This document shows, piece after piece, positions 22,161 through 34,278 of a stretch of 64,000 nucleotides of DNA. Both the position numbers and the translations under genes were made by a program. The first letter of the stretch is position 1; each line of letters begins with the position of its first letter. The DNA is taken from the NCBI GenBank assembly GCA_030737875.1, contig CM060925.1, positions 481,987,514 through 482,051,513 on the forward strand, read 5' to 3'. The DNA comes from Allium sativum (taxonomy: Eukaryota; Streptophyta; Magnoliopsida; Asparagales; Amaryllidaceae). The notes under the pieces are model-generated. The model did not search any database. It was given only the letters and a program-made list of their open reading frames with translations, and was not told the origin of the DNA.

Positions 22161-24175
22161 ATAATGCCGCGAGTGCTGGTCTCAGGGTCCTTTCCGTTTC
22201 TAAGAGCTCGAGGACCTCCCTGAGGAGCTTGGGCAGAAAATTGTGGCGGCATGGCCTATGGGTTTTTCTTGACATATTCGGGAAGCTCTCCTCACCTAAC
22301 TCAGTCCACGATGAGATCGCGCAGATGCCGCTCGTGGACTATGCAATGTTTGCCAGATCGAGTTCCATCTGGGTTGGTTCTCGTCGAGGTGGTCTTGGAA
22401 GAGGCAGGTTCCCTCGTATGTCAAGGTAGATATCGAACATAGAAGAGTTGAGCTCAGTGTACTGGTCGTACTTATTTTCATTTCGTAGTCGCACGTGGCA
22501 TCCGTTCTTTTTTGGGGCCTTTCCTCTTCCCTTATTCTCGTCGTTGGTGTTGGATGGACCTCCATGTTTGGTGGCTAAGACCTCGAGGCTCTCCATTTCA
22601 ATGACGGCGTCTTCTTATCGGAGGAAATGTTCGGCTTTGGCATAGAAGTCCTCTATGTCTTTGGGTAGATCTCTGGTTAAAGAGATTGTGAATTCTGATA
22701 GGTTCTGAACTCCTGCAATGGCGGCCATAAGTACCATCGATGGATCATGTCGATCGACTGATGCTACAGCTGCATTGAACCTTTCGAGAAATGATCAAAG
22801 TGTTTCCCCTGATCGCTGCTTAATGGTGGACAGGAACATGACACTCTTTGGTCCGGAGATATGTACTCTGAACTGTTCAATGAAATGGGTGACCAGCGTA
22901 TTCCAGCTACTAATTGACTCGGTTGTTAGCTGCCGAAACCACATGTCGGTTATATCTGTGAGGAAGAGTGGGATGCACTTAGCCATGATGTTGGTCGATG
23001 CACCGAGCACTTCCATATGGCGCATGTATCGCATGAGATGGATGGTCGGGTCAGTGCGACCATTGTATGGTTCAATAGCTGGGAACTTGAAGTCCAGAGG
23101 ATTTCGGGAGTTTCTGATTTCCCTGGTGAAGGGGCTGCGATGGACATTATCTATATCCTGCTGAGAAGAGGTGCCCCAAGTGAAATGTCGAATGATGCTT
23201 GCAAGCTGACTTCCATCACCGAGGAGTCGTTGCCTTGAATTAAGCTCTACGTTTGGAAGAACTTCAGTAAGAGGATCTGGCAAAAGCATGCTCGGAAGGG
23301 CGGCCATCGGCTGGGCTCGGCCTCTAAGAGTTGAGTGAAGGTGAGAGTGAGGATGAGCTCTGGTAGGTGGTTCTGGGAAGAATGGACCCTCTTGAACCTG
23401 ATGAGTATTGGATTGAGTTGTACCCATGATAGAGGGTACGGGCTGATCCAGCATGGCATGTGATGTTCGGAGCTCAGGGTTGTCTACGGCTGGAGCGAGG
23501 TTAGCAGGGTCTACGGTAGCGTTTTCTTCCACCACGGTGAGGACCAGTATGGTAGAGTGGTCTCCTTGGTTCGAAGGGAAGGACGCGTCAGCTCTTCGTT
23601 GAAGGGGAAGAGTGGTTAGGTTGGCCTGCGGTAAGATTCCAGGTTGTATTGAAAATGACATTGATTTTGATGGGCCCGGTAGTTGCTCGCTTGATCCGGG
23701 GGTTGATCTATCCCCAAGAGTGAAGGCTGAGCGGCCGCACGACCCGGATCTTGATCGCGGGCCTCCTGAGAATCTGCTGCTGCGGCTATGCTGGTTGCTG
23801 GAAGCGATACTCCTGGCTATGATTGGTAGGGAGGTGGAGCCGAGCCAGGATGAAATAAAGGTGGAATCTGATCAGTTGCTTGATTCGGTGCAGACCGAAG
23901 ATCAGTTGTTGGCCCAATCCCGGTTGGTGGAGGAATTGATGTTGAAGCATTTAGTTCCATCTCCACTTGTCCGAGAAGGCGATCCATCAACTACTGCTGG
24001 CATTCATGGAGTTTACCCTAAGATGTCATGTGGTTTCTAAACTCGACCATGATTTTGTCTATGTCATCCCGGGTAAGATATTAGGGCACATCTTCATGAG
24101 TGGAGGCTTCCTGGCTTGCTTCTGCAGTGTTTGTTTCAACTGCATCAGCATTAGTGGGGCAAGAAGACGTTGCAT
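22161..24175 (-). pseudogene. E2 gag copy beta
   Basis: Same reading as alpha, but the start ATG is ACG (about 24172). The 288-codon open part (23661-22795) contains EPYNGRTDPTIHLMRYMRH, MWFRQLTTESISSWNTLV and FIEQFRVHI: the retrotransposon Gag domain. After a stop, SFLERFNAAVASVDRH continues it. A C-terminal segment (KYDQYTELNSSMFDIYLDIR, 22340-22470) is the stretch that precedes the zinc knuckle in Tat Gag. No knuckle or pol follows, and frames degrade by 22161. Confidence 0.85.
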
Positions 24176-24236
24176 CTTTCTTCCGTTTGTTCGCTATGGA
24201 CTGAAACTAGCAGAAGGTCGGAGGGTACGCAGGTTT

Positions 24237-24258
24237 CCCCCTTCCTGGCACGCCAAAG
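24237..24258 (-). promoter_or_regulatory. E2 primer-binding site, copy beta
   Basis: Minus-strand CTTTGGCGTGCCAGGAAGG next to the LTR end; differs from the alpha copy by one transition in GCGCGCC. Confidence 0.75.
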
Positions 24259-25155
24259 TGTTGACGTTAAATGTTGGTCACAAGTGACTGTCAACCCCCA
24301 ATCATGCTAATGACACACGAATAATGATTATAAAGTGCAAAAAAGGTTAAAAGAACAAGGAACACGCATGGTCTTTATAGTGGTTCGGCAAAAGACTGTG
24401 CCTACGTCCACTTTATCTGTATTGATTTTCTTTTAATTACAAGTACAATGACATTTGTCTTTGAAGAAAGATGGGAGATGACTGGTTTTTAGAGGAATGA
24501 AAGTTGGTTATTTAAGGAGTAAGCCGTAAATCTTCCTTTTCTAGAGCTTAGAGTACCAAGAATGGCGTCTGCCTCCCAAAGTTAACATATGCCTTTCTTC
24601 TTTAGGGAAGAAGGTATTTATAGATGGAAAAATCGGCTAGGGCTGATATGACGTGGCCCGGCCTTTTTGGGAAAGCTTGGACATGTGGAGATCGATCCTT
24701 GGGCGTAGTTGCGGCTGGAAGACTGGTTCTACTATTCATAAATAGCATCTTCGAAAATCGTGGTTTATGTGGCATTCAAGGTAAGGTGTATCAAAATTAG
24801 AGCTTTGTCCGGGCATGGTTGACCGTCTTTACTGCCTTGAAAGTCGGGCTAAGAACCTGAATGACTTAGCTGAATATTTCCATGTTGATCCGAGATATTT
24901 GGCCGATGCGCTTTTTATGGGAGCAAGATATTCGGTCGACTGGGGAGAGTGATTCTTCCGGAGTAAGTTATCAGCTGGTAGGAACTGGCTCGGGCCGATG
25001 TCTGAAAAGGTCATGTTCTGGACCGAGCCTTGGATGGGCTTCTTGGAGCATGAATTATCCCGATTAGCTGATTACGCATTGCTGAAGGGCGCATTTTCTA
25101 GATATTGGGCTTCGATCTGATCCACGGTAGCTTTTGTCATAAAAAACGGTCAACA
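24259..25155 (-). repeat. E2 5' LTR (copy 3, complete)
   Basis: 897 bp from TGTTGACG to GGTCAACA, followed by the GAAAG duplication. Carries TATAGTGGTTCGGC at about 24377 and CCTACGTCCACTTTAT. A 21-codon open stretch on the minus strand near its right end (25082-25147) is part of U3 and not taken as a gene. Confidence 0.9.
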
Positions 25156-25160
25156 GAAAG

Positions 25161-25168
25161 CACCAAAA
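25161..25168 (-). promoter_or_regulatory. E1 primer-binding site, first part
   Basis: TTTTGGTG on the minus strand directly after the E1 5' LTR. Joined across E2 to 19127 it reads TGGTGCTTTCATTGA. The matching tRNA is not assigned. Confidence 0.65.
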
Positions 25169-26025
25169 TGTTAGACTAAAAATTGGCTCTAACACTCAAT
25201 TGACTAGAATTCGTGGAGAGTAATGAAGAATTATAATCTAAAAGCAAGATAAAAAGCAGTTGGCACACAAGATTTATAGTGGTTTGACGTTAACAAGCCT
25301 ACGTCCACTTTATAGTTCTCTGATTGATAAATTGATTACAAGTACAATGTAGATAGTCACTCAACCTCATAAGTACAATCAATAATCTCTCAAAATCTAT
25401 GGAGTTATACTCAAGAGTCTAGAGTACAATATGAATAAAAAGGAGAGATGTCATTAATGGTGAAGCTTGAGTCTCAGAGTGCCAAAATGATCCTTTAAAA
25501 TGTCCATTCGTGGTGTATTTATAGGCATGTAGGGCAGGCGGGTCGCGTGACGATGTGGCGTTCATCTCTGGAATCTTGGAGCAGATCGTGGGTTAATGGA
25601 GGGAACATCCTTGGAGCGAGTCGCACCATGTGCACCCCGATCCGCCTTTATAGGCATAAGAACAGGTCATGTTTTAACTTAGCCAACAAAGCAGCTATGC
25701 AAGAGGGGATCGGGTTGCCCTCTATTCGACCCGGAGTGGTCAATACAGATGTGCCTTCGAGCGACGAGCGGGTCGGGCCGTGGTTTTCACGAGCCGAACC
25801 AGGTGAGGTTGTTCTAGTGTTTGTGTCTTCTTGCGGGTGAACGAGTTGCTTGCCTTGACCTGAACCGTCTGCCTTGTGATCGAGGAGATGCTTCTTTATT
25901 CGATTTGAGGTTTATTCATTTATCCAACTCGACTCTCTCATTCGTGAATGGGTGACTCTTGATTAATATTGCGTTTGATTGTGGATGCCTAGATTCTATG
26001 TCGCCTGGTCACAAAGTAGGCAACA
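25169..26025 (-). repeat. E1 5' LTR
   Basis: 857 bp, starts TGTTAGAC and ends GGCAACA, followed by GATAT. It differs from the left LTR by scattered transitions and small indels, the C-to-T / G-to-A pattern expected after long methylation. Confidence 0.9.
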
Positions 26026-26030
26026 GATAT

Positions 26031-27314
26031 ACAAATTTATTTCCCTAATTCCTCCAATCATAACAAAAATGTATATTCACATTCAAATAACATGTAAATA
26101 ATAAATATTCATAACAAACTTGTAACCAAGCTTTGAGTGATTATCTTAATAATAAAATAGAGACATGGTGCAGTACTTCCAAATACATATGTAAAAATCC
26201 TCATTTTAGTACTAATTCACCTTTTTATATAATTTACGTATACAAAATTTTAATATTTAGTGACTTGCAAATAATACGTTCAAATGACCTACTTTGAAAA
26301 TAGATGTTCAAACCTATTCAATTGACAATACTCGATTTTTAAGCTTTTGCAACAAATACACATATGCATTATAGTAAAGATATTCAGAGTATAAACATTA
26401 ATATTATATAATAATCAAGTATATATATATCATTCTATTGCTTCAACTAAACAAAGGTAGTACACATGAATTCCTAGTTAGGCTAGGATGCTAATGAACG
26501 AGATTGAAAGGGTAGTAAAGACAAGAGTTTAAAGGTATTTAATAATATTAAAACTAGAATATATTCATGAAAGGTAGTAATCAAAATCAGCATTCAAATC
26601 AATTTTCTAAGAAATCTAAATTTAAACTATAACTTGAATTATAACTAATTTTAGTTGGATGCCTTAATTATTGAAAGAAAATATATATATAAAATATGCC
26701 ATTATGATATAAACATATATTCATAACACTGTATAATATATATAGTATTAAAACTAATGTTATTAAAAAAGTTTAAGACATTTATGATAAGGAGATATTA
26801 AAAAATTATTTATTATTCCAAAACATAAACTAACTATTTAATACAAATCAATATATAAATATAATCTTTAAAAAAACCCACAATATACTAATTTGCTAAG
26901 AAAAGATATAACTAGCATTTATTAGGTCAAAACTTGAAATTAAAATAAATACAGTATTAAAAAATGTGATAAGTCTTGTTTAATACAAATAACAATTCTA
27001 ATAATAAGCTTATTATATATGAAATAATGTGTCTTTAACTATGAAATTATGTACTTAGTATTTATTATTTTTAAATTTCATATGCATTAATTTAATTACA
27101 TGTGCAAGGACACTTGGCATCATGCATATGTTCTAAATGACAAGTGCAATACACATGTCATTTTGCATGTGCGTTCTTATTTATTTACTTGACAAGTGGT
27201 GCATTCTAACTAACTAAGGAAACTTATAAATGTAGATTACATTCCAAACTGATTCAATAGATAATATAAAATTATGTAGTTAAGATCTTATCTAAAGTCA
27301 GTGAGAAATAAGAC
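26031..27314. other. AT-rich intergenic DNA
   Basis: Very AT-rich with many TATATA runs (26417-26435, 26683-26695, 26736-26745). No gene, tRNA or clear repeat was recognised. Confidence 0.5.
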
Positions 27315-27322
27315 GGAAATAA

Positions 27323-27739
27323 TATAGCTTTGGATATTAAGCATGGTCTAGTTACTCGGAACTACGGGCCAACACGTTGTCGCTTGCATGATATAGACTT
27401 GCAAACTATAGTTCATATCCTTGACTTAGAGCCTGGTGCCTTTGAGTTGTTCATTACGAATGATTTTGGACGTCGTCATCTTGCTGGTTATTTTGTGCAT
27501 CACCTTTCCCCTGATCATTTGCAAATTTGTTTGGCTTAGGTTGGCGCCTTAGTGTGTGTTCGTGGTTGCTTCTCTGTTCTTTTATGTGTTGTGACTTTAG
27601 TCGGAGGGCTTGTATTTGGTTGTGGCCTCTTCTTTTCATTGCTTTGATCTTTTATCTTTTGATTTTGCCTTAGCTGTAATTCCTTGAGTCGGATTGCTCT
27701 TTTTGGTTGGTTATATAGTTTCTTTTCCTTGAAAAAAAG
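27323..27739 (+). mobile_element. LINE-like 3' fragment
   Basis: A short open stretch to 27539 is followed by a T/G-rich tail (27540-27720) and an A-rich end GAAAAAAAGG. GGAAATAA occurs at 27315-27322 and 27740-27747 as a possible target duplication. The pattern (5'-truncated, T/G-rich 3' part, poly-A) is that of plant LINE tails. The peptide (about 70 residues) is not recognised, and the duplication is low-complexity, so this is tentative. Confidence 0.4.
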
Positions 27740-27747
27740 GGAAATAA

Positions 27748-29408
27748 AATCGCTATTTGAAGAGTTTGGAACTATGAAAAAAGTATATTTTTCTATTCGT
27801 ATTTGGTATAGTCATGACAAATTATTATTGAGTTGTTTTAAGAAATAAAACACTTTATAAACTTTTAAGGAAAAAGTTATGATTATTACGAAGAGATAAA
27901 ATTTAATTTAAAAAATACGGGTTCTAGTTGAAGTGTGTGTTCATAATCAAAATGAATGAAAATGTTTCATTAATCTGAAGTATTTAAAAAATAATTAATA
28001 TGATTATGTATAGTAATTATAGTATATATAATAATTTATTTGTTAAAAACATTTGCATAAAAGGACGCATAAAGACTCAATATTACTGTGGTCAGCGTTA
28101 GAAAATGGATGTTATAACCATTAAGTGCAGATTATATGAAAATAATGAAATATCAAAGTTTCGAATATTATTTTGAAATTTTTTATGAACGTATATAAAT
28201 GGACATAGTTTCATGCGAAAAAATTTCATGAAAAAATATTCAACTAATTTTTTTTGAAAGTTCCTACAAAATTGCAATGTTTAGTATGTCTGTTCGACAT
28301 GAAAAGAGAGTGATTAGCCTTAAAGAAAAATATAAAAATGTTAAATTACTTGAAATGCTTTAATTATTTTTATATATTTACTAATATCGACTATAATCTG
28401 TAGAAATTTTTTATAGTTGAAATACTACTAAATTTTAAGGCAACAAAAATTCAAATTTTCGCTTCAAAATTGAAAATATAACTGTTGTAACTAATTAAGT
28501 GTTTTTTCATTCAAAAATAATAAAATAGTTAGATTTTGAATTTTAGCTCCAAATTTTTTATGTTATTAAGTATATCTCTCTACTATGGACATAAAAATTT
28601 CAATAATTAATTATTAATTATTAATTTGTTCGACTTAAAACTTGCTACTTTATTTTATATTTTCTGCCTCGGTTTTATAAACTTCTATAAAATTAAAAAA
28701 TTAATGTTATTCCTTGAATATTTTCCAAACTTTCAATACCTAATATTAATTATAACTCTTTAAGATTTAAACAATTTAGACTACTTTATAGAAAAGATCG
28801 CAAGATATTTCAAAAACTAAAATGTCTTTTCAATTTAAAACTAGCCATTATTTTTGGAGGGAAATCTTTCTTTCTACTTATTTATATCAATTTTGATTAC
28901 TTTGAAGATCTGAAATTACTCACTACTTAGGACATTCGTTAAAACAAAATTAAATTAAATTTTAGGATTACTGATTTTGTTGATGTCCTCTAGTCCAATG
29001 TTATCGTCTCTTCATCCAATGGTTTATTTTTCAGCATCTTTATCTCCATTGTTTCTTTTTATTTCTCTTGATATTCTATCATTTCTTTTGAATATCCTTA
29101 AAATCCATTTGTCCTGCTTATTTTTAATGATTAACCATAAGGCATTTATTCAATAAAAGCCACATAACACACCTGATCTGCAAAAAATCAATTTTCAAAG
29201 AATCAAGTGATTTTTCAAACTACAAAAATACCAATTAATATAATGATGTCATGCAAAAAATGATTTTCAGTAAAATTGTTTAAATAAATTCATATTACTA
29301 ATATTTGAAAATCAAACCATTCAAAATTCAAATTATGAATACCAGTCTTTTAAAAATAAATCAAATGTTAGTGTTTTTTAGCCATATAAACTTGTCAACA
29401 ATCAGATT
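27748..29408. other. AT-rich intergenic DNA
   Basis: No gene seen. TAATTATTAATTATTAATT at 28605-28625 is a short simple repeat. The rest is unstructured AT-rich sequence. Confidence 0.5.
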
Positions 29409-30902
29409 ATGAATGGTTTGTTACCAATTGTCGATGCAATGAAAGTGGATCTTAAGGCAAATCTAACACTGGAATGAGAGTTGATAGTTTAGTGGAATTT
29501 ATATGAATCTTCTTGAATCACTTGAATTATGCTTGTATATATGCATACTATCACATATTTATCACAGAAATCACAACAAAATCAAAATAATAAAAAGCAG
29601 TAAAGCAAAATAAAAAACACATAGGATTTTATACTGATTCGGAGTTACCTTACATTCAGTCCTACATCAAAGCCTATACGAATTTTTACTATCTTCAAAA
29701 TCTTTTACACTCTTTTATTACAAGGATACAATGAGACACTCTCCACAATTTCGACCTCTAAGAAAAACCGTACTATATTTCTGGGCCAACAAGACTCACC
29801 CAATTGCTTTCTAGGTACAATCAAACCTAGCTTGATGTACAGGCTAACAAGTCAGACCCTTTAGGGTGTATTTGAGTAAATTTTACAACGAAATGTAGAC
29901 TTGATCTTGAGATCGTGACTACAACATCCCTATAACTCTGATTTGCACTTTGATCTTGAGAGATTATGGAGAGAATGATCGAGAATAAAAATCTAAGTAG
30001 AAATAGTTAGATTCACTTGAAAATTTAGCAGAATGTAAGTAGGATTTTGATTAAAAATGGTGGAGAAGAAAGGAGAGAAGAAGAAGATGAAAAAAGGTTA
30101 AAAATTAATTTGAAACATTGTTATGTATAAAAGAATAACAGTCATGTCCATTAGCAAAAAAATATGATGAAAAGACACTTCTTTTTTAAAACTAAAATTT
30201 GAAAATAAACGGGCTATCTGTCGACATATTCGATGTTGCCATGTCGACATACTTTTGATTCAAAATTTGAAAAGCATGTTTTGAAAATATAGAACTATAT
30301 AATTGAACGTGAAACTTTTGGAAACTAATATGCATTATAAAAAAGAGTTTTAGACATATAAGTACTTAAGAAAAAATTATCAAAATAATTTTGAACACTT
30401 TAAACCTTAATATATATTATATAATCAGAATCAATATATAAAGTAAATTTAAGTCCTAAACTAAATACTCAAAACAATATAGATTAAAAAAGTAAGACAT
30501 ATGGCATAAATAATATAAAATCAAACTACAAATATAAACTATATATTAATATAGACTAAAAAACAATATCAAATATATTTAGAATATATTAAATAAATAT
30601 GATATTGAATAGATTTGAAAATAGAAATATAAAATATCAAACTTAAATCTTAAAAATAATCAAAATATATATATCTTGAAAAATACTTTGAAAACCTTAT
30701 TTTGAAAATCACTTGAAAAGAGACTAGATGAGTGAAACCGAGTTTAAACATATATAACAAAGACTCTAATACATATTTTCGTTATTCTTGAATTCTTGAA
30801 CTCTTGATAACCCATTAGTCATGATTTGCATCACCAGTCTTGATCAGCATCTTTATAGCATCACGAGATTGTCTTGTTACTGTACAGTCATGATTATCAA
30901 CA
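29409..30902 (-). repeat. possible solo LTR
   Basis: On the minus strand the right end reads TGTTGATAATCATGAC, a typical LTR opening, and the left end begins TGTTACC. GGATTTTATACTGATTCGG at about 29623 followed by CCTACATC resembles the motif seen in the other LTRs of the window. No flanking duplication was found and the limits are uncertain. Confidence 0.4.
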
Positions 30903-31139
30903 CCTGTTATAAAGCTTGTTGTATACACTATATATATAATATCATCAGTAATAACTGTAAATATATTTTATACTAATACCTATTGTACATGTTGTTATTA
31001 TCACCAAACATCCTCGCACTAATAATAACATGCTGAGTTGTCTCAATCATTCAGAAGCCATATAATGGCTTGTCCTTTAACATGTGCAAAAGTTTTCATA
31101 TAGTTGCTTATCTAAGACTATAAGATTTCAAAGAATAGC

Positions 31140-32090
31140 TCATCTCATAATTACAGCAAATACAAAGATGAGTTTATCATCGTTTCTCGAATGCATGAAT
31201 TTTTTTGACAATGATTCTAAGGAAGAAGATATCATTCGAGAGGAAGATGAAGAAATGCAAGAGGTAATCGATATATGTCATCAAGCTTATTTTTCCTCAT
31301 CAAGAAAGCGCAGTGGATCGATACATGGTCGGATATAAATTGTAATTAAGCTGCATTCCATAAATCTATTATGTGAGATTACTTTAATGTTAATTGCACG
31401 TACAGACCAGATATGTTTAGTAGAAGATATAGAATGAGAAGATAACTATTTCTGAGAATTTAGTACGTATTTAAAACAATAATAAGTATTCTAAGTACAT
31501 GCCAAATGCTTTAAAAATAAAGGTGCTTAGCGGTGAACTTGAAAATGATGGCGGCACTGAGATGTTAGCTTATGGCACCCCAATAGGCGTATTGGATGAT
31601 GCATACCAAATTTCGAAGAGCACAGCACTTGAAACTCTTGAAATTTTTTGTTAATTTCGTAGTTGTCTACCGGATTAAGTACCCAAGGTCCTCATATGAA
31701 GCCAGTGTTGTGCATGTCAGAGGATGGCCAGGCATGTTAAGAAGTCTTGACTGTATGCATTGGAAATGGAAGAACTGCTTGGAGGCGTACCAAGGTACTT
31801 ACAAGGGAAAGAAAGACGATCGACCGTCTTTTTGGGAGATGTAACTCTGCACAATTTGTGAATTTGTCATGCTTTTTGTGGAATGTCCAGTTCCAATAAC
31901 AACATAAATGTTATTGAAAGATCACATCTTTTTAATGATCTAGCTCAGGATCAGGTACCACTGGTGGCATTCGATCATAGGAAAAACTGTTATAACCATT
32001 GTTATTACCTAGATGAAGGCACTTAGCTAAAATGGAGCATCATTGTTAAAACATATGCAAATCCTATAACATAAGCGTGCAAAAAAAAAG
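31140..32090 (+). pseudogene. PIF/Harbinger transposase relic
   Basis: Recognisable in order: DYFNVNCTYRPDMFSRRYR with RMRR and LFLRI (31375-31455), [20 protein letters not shown] (31568-31630), [20 protein letters not shown] (31715-31780, catalytic Asp), TLHNL (31845), SNNNINVIERSHLFNDLAQD (31890-31955) with the second Asp region altered, and CYYLDEGT with LKWSIIVKTYANPI (32005-32065). This is the DDE nuclease of PIF elements. Frames change several times and stops are frequent; it is a pseudogene. Confidence 0.85.
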
Positions 32091-32289
32091 ATGTGATGTA
32101 GTATTATACTAAGGGAGAATTTCATTTGCTTCTAGATGTTATGTTAATTAATTAGCAAGTAATATGCATGAAACTAAAATTAAAAGCTAATAGCAGAACT
32201 AACTAAATAAGCCAAACAAACATTCCATTGATAATAAAAAAATTACTACATTGCTAATAATAAAACAAACTACATTTAAGGAAACTTAG

Positions 32290-33230
32290 AAATAAAAACT
32301 TGTTTTTTGAGCTCCATCCAATACTATGTTTGAAATTCATCCATTTCCATCAAGTCTTTGTCCATTATTGCTTGCTCCAGTCTTTGTTGTTCTATAGCTA
32401 ACTTTTGTGTTCTAATTAGCAACTTCTGCTGCTCAATATCAACAAACCTACTCATTACTTCTATTTTCTTCTGAGTTGCAAAATACTGTCTTGATGTCTT
32501 CGTTTGTGCATTTCATGTGTAGAGTCGATTTCTGCTTTCATGACATCAACTTTATTCTTCCTCTTTGCAGGTTCGAAGCTCACCAGTCTATAATCTTTGC
32601 CGCCTTTTTGACTAAGCTCATCAACTTCATTCGAAATGAGAATCTCTTCTGGACGATTCTCCTGGACTAGACGAGAAAGTTGGTTTTGAAGCTTTTTAAT
32701 TTCCTTTTGCGGAAGTTTGAACATCACGTGGACTCTTAGCAATATTAAAATTTCACTTTGGTAGACTGTAAGCAGCTCATAACAATTTGAAAACTGATAT
32801 ATTGTAGTTTTTTGCTCCAGTTTCTCTTGCAGATAGCTTCTTGAACTCCTAGTATGCCATTCGTTTTTAGCAACAACAAAAAAATCATTGATTCATAAAA
32901 AAAAAATTAACTTATTAACAAACATATGAAATAAAAATCATATCAAATGCTCCTCGCTTCCCATTCGACTAGGGTGAGCTTTCTTTATTTTATAAATCTA
33001 TGTTTTATAGAATGATGTTTGACGATTTATTTTTCAAATCAACTCTGAATCGCCAACAATGTATGTGTGCTTTTGGGATGTTAATGTCGAAAGTGTTCTT
33101 TATATTTTTTTCAAAAATTATCACCTGATTGGTCGTTAACCATAACCGAATCCAGCAAATAGTGATAGTAGATATTACATAGATCATAATCCTCCTCACT
33201 TATCTATGGAACTATGGATTGTTTGCTCAA
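32290..33230 (-). pseudogene. PIF-associated ORF1 (Myb/NAM-C-like) relic
   Basis: The open part 32742-32461 (Lys/Gln/Glu-rich) is continued to 32300 by FVDIEQQKLLIRTQKLAIEQ and IMDKDLMEMDEFQ, which resemble the NAM-associated C-terminal domain of PIF ORF1-type proteins. Upstream, 33200-33000 reads in pieces like a Myb/trihelix start (DNF-KKYKEHF). In PIF elements this protein helps the transposase bind DNA. It converges on the transposase relic. Stops and shifts make it non-functional. Confidence 0.65.
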
Positions 33231-33731
33231 CGGAGTATTTTGGTGGTTCTCGTGTCGTCTTCAAAAACATAGTTCTAAATTTAGTTGGATGTGTAAAATC
33301 TCCAAATAGTAAAGACATTATTCGATTTGTTCTGCGTTAGGGGTATTCGATAAGAAGGAAGAGAAGTTATGCTTTAACTTTGTAGTGTGGAGGATGGTAA
33401 TTTAAAGCCTAAAATAGAGTCATTGGGGGAGAATATGGTCGTTTCATAGTCGTTGTGGGAAAGAGAAATAGTGCATCATTGGAGTGGGAAGAATGATGGA
33501 TGTTGATTTGACCAACGTCCTTATTTCGGACCCTGACATCCTACTTATGCCATTGATTTAATCAGTGCTTGAAATGAGGGCATTGGTTAAAATTAGCATT
33601 CGGACCAATTCAAAAAAATGAATTGGGCTCTGAATTTTTCTTGAATATTCGAAGGGAAATTCATTGTTGAAGGGCAAAATTTCAAGCACTCAAAATTCAG
33701 ACTTTGAATTAGAGCTATGATGGAGATGCTC

Positions 33732-34009
33732 TTGCAGTCACAATTTAAGCTTTCAACCTAAACCTCGAGATCCGACAACCTCAGTTTGGTTCTAGCTAGT
33801 AGCAAGATAGGATTAATTTGAAATTTCGTCTCGCTAGTTAACAATAGAAAGAAGAAGAAAAATCAAAATAAGAAGGAAATACAACAAAGAAGAAGAACAA
33901 GCATTAATAAACTACTAATCCAGAATTGTGATGCTGTCGTCATCAATTTCAATCGACAACCAACGTCATCGATTTTAAGTAGCAAACGCGATTGAGATGT
34001 AAACCAAAG
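33732..34009. other. unassigned DNA
   Basis: AAG-rich purine stretch at 33846-33905. No gene or repeat recognised; it separates the PIF terminus from the solo LTR. Confidence 0.4.
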
Positions 34010-34278
34010 ACAAATGTAAAAACCTAAAATTTTAACAAACAATAATTAATTAATGGATTAATTAATTAAGGAATAAAATGATAAAATAAATATTTATTAG
34101 AAAAATATTGAGAATTAAATAAGATGGATTTTTCCGTTTCGTTCGTTATGAAATTCTGGTTCAGATAGATCCCTGGTTTGCGTAAATCGGATAACATATG
34201 AAGAAGTTATCGGCTTAAGAAAATTGAACAATATTTAAAAATTCAAAGAAATTATTACACGCAGGTACCAACGGTAAG

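Larger units (their letters stand above)
19133..25155 (-). mobile_element. E2: pol-less Tat-type element with three LTRs, nested in E1
   Basis: GAAAG lies at 19128-19132 and 25156-25160, directly outside TGTTGACG ... GGTCAACA, so the whole 6.0 kb is one insertion into the E1 leader, next to its primer site. Inside, in plus-strand order: truncated LTR (19133-19362), gag copy (to 20800), primer site, LTR (20890-about 21707), non-coding spacer, second gag copy (22161-24175), primer site, full LTR (24259-25155). No protease, RT or integrase is present, so it depended on another element. The extra LTR and gag inside one target duplication suggest recombination or template switching between two units. 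Gag and primer-site orientation show it reads on the minus strand. Confidence 0.85.
5981..26025 (-). mobile_element. E1: 20 kb Tat-lineage Ty3/gypsy retrotransposon
   Basis: Two related LTRs (5981-6825 and 25169-26025) both start TGTTAGAC and end AACA. The 5 bp GATAT flanks the whole unit at 5976-5980 and 26026-26030, so this is one insertion. The polypyrimidine tract lies next to the left LTR, so the element reads on the minus strand. Inside are gag, protease, RT, two RNase H-type regions and integrase (minus), plus a decayed ORF on the plus strand between pol and the 3' LTR. That layout, size and dual RNase H fit the Tat/Ogre lineage. A second element (E2) is nested at 19133-25155. The LTRs differ at about 4 of the first 60 bases, all transitions, and the genes are broken: an old copy. 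Confidence 0.9.
31080..33731. mobile_element. PIF/Harbinger transposon remnant
   Basis: Contains a plus-strand PIF-type transposase relic and a minus-strand second-ORF relic, tail to tail. The right end GATGGAGATGCTC (33719-33731) equals, in reverse, GAGCATCTCCATC, the usual PIF/Tourist terminus. No matching left terminus was found, so the left limit is set by the coding relic. Confidence 0.7.

Noticed and set aside
25082..25147. Short minus-strand ORF just inside the E1 primer site as an upstream ORF1
   Set aside because: The target duplication shows this lies in the U3 end of the E2 LTR; it stops after about 22 codons.
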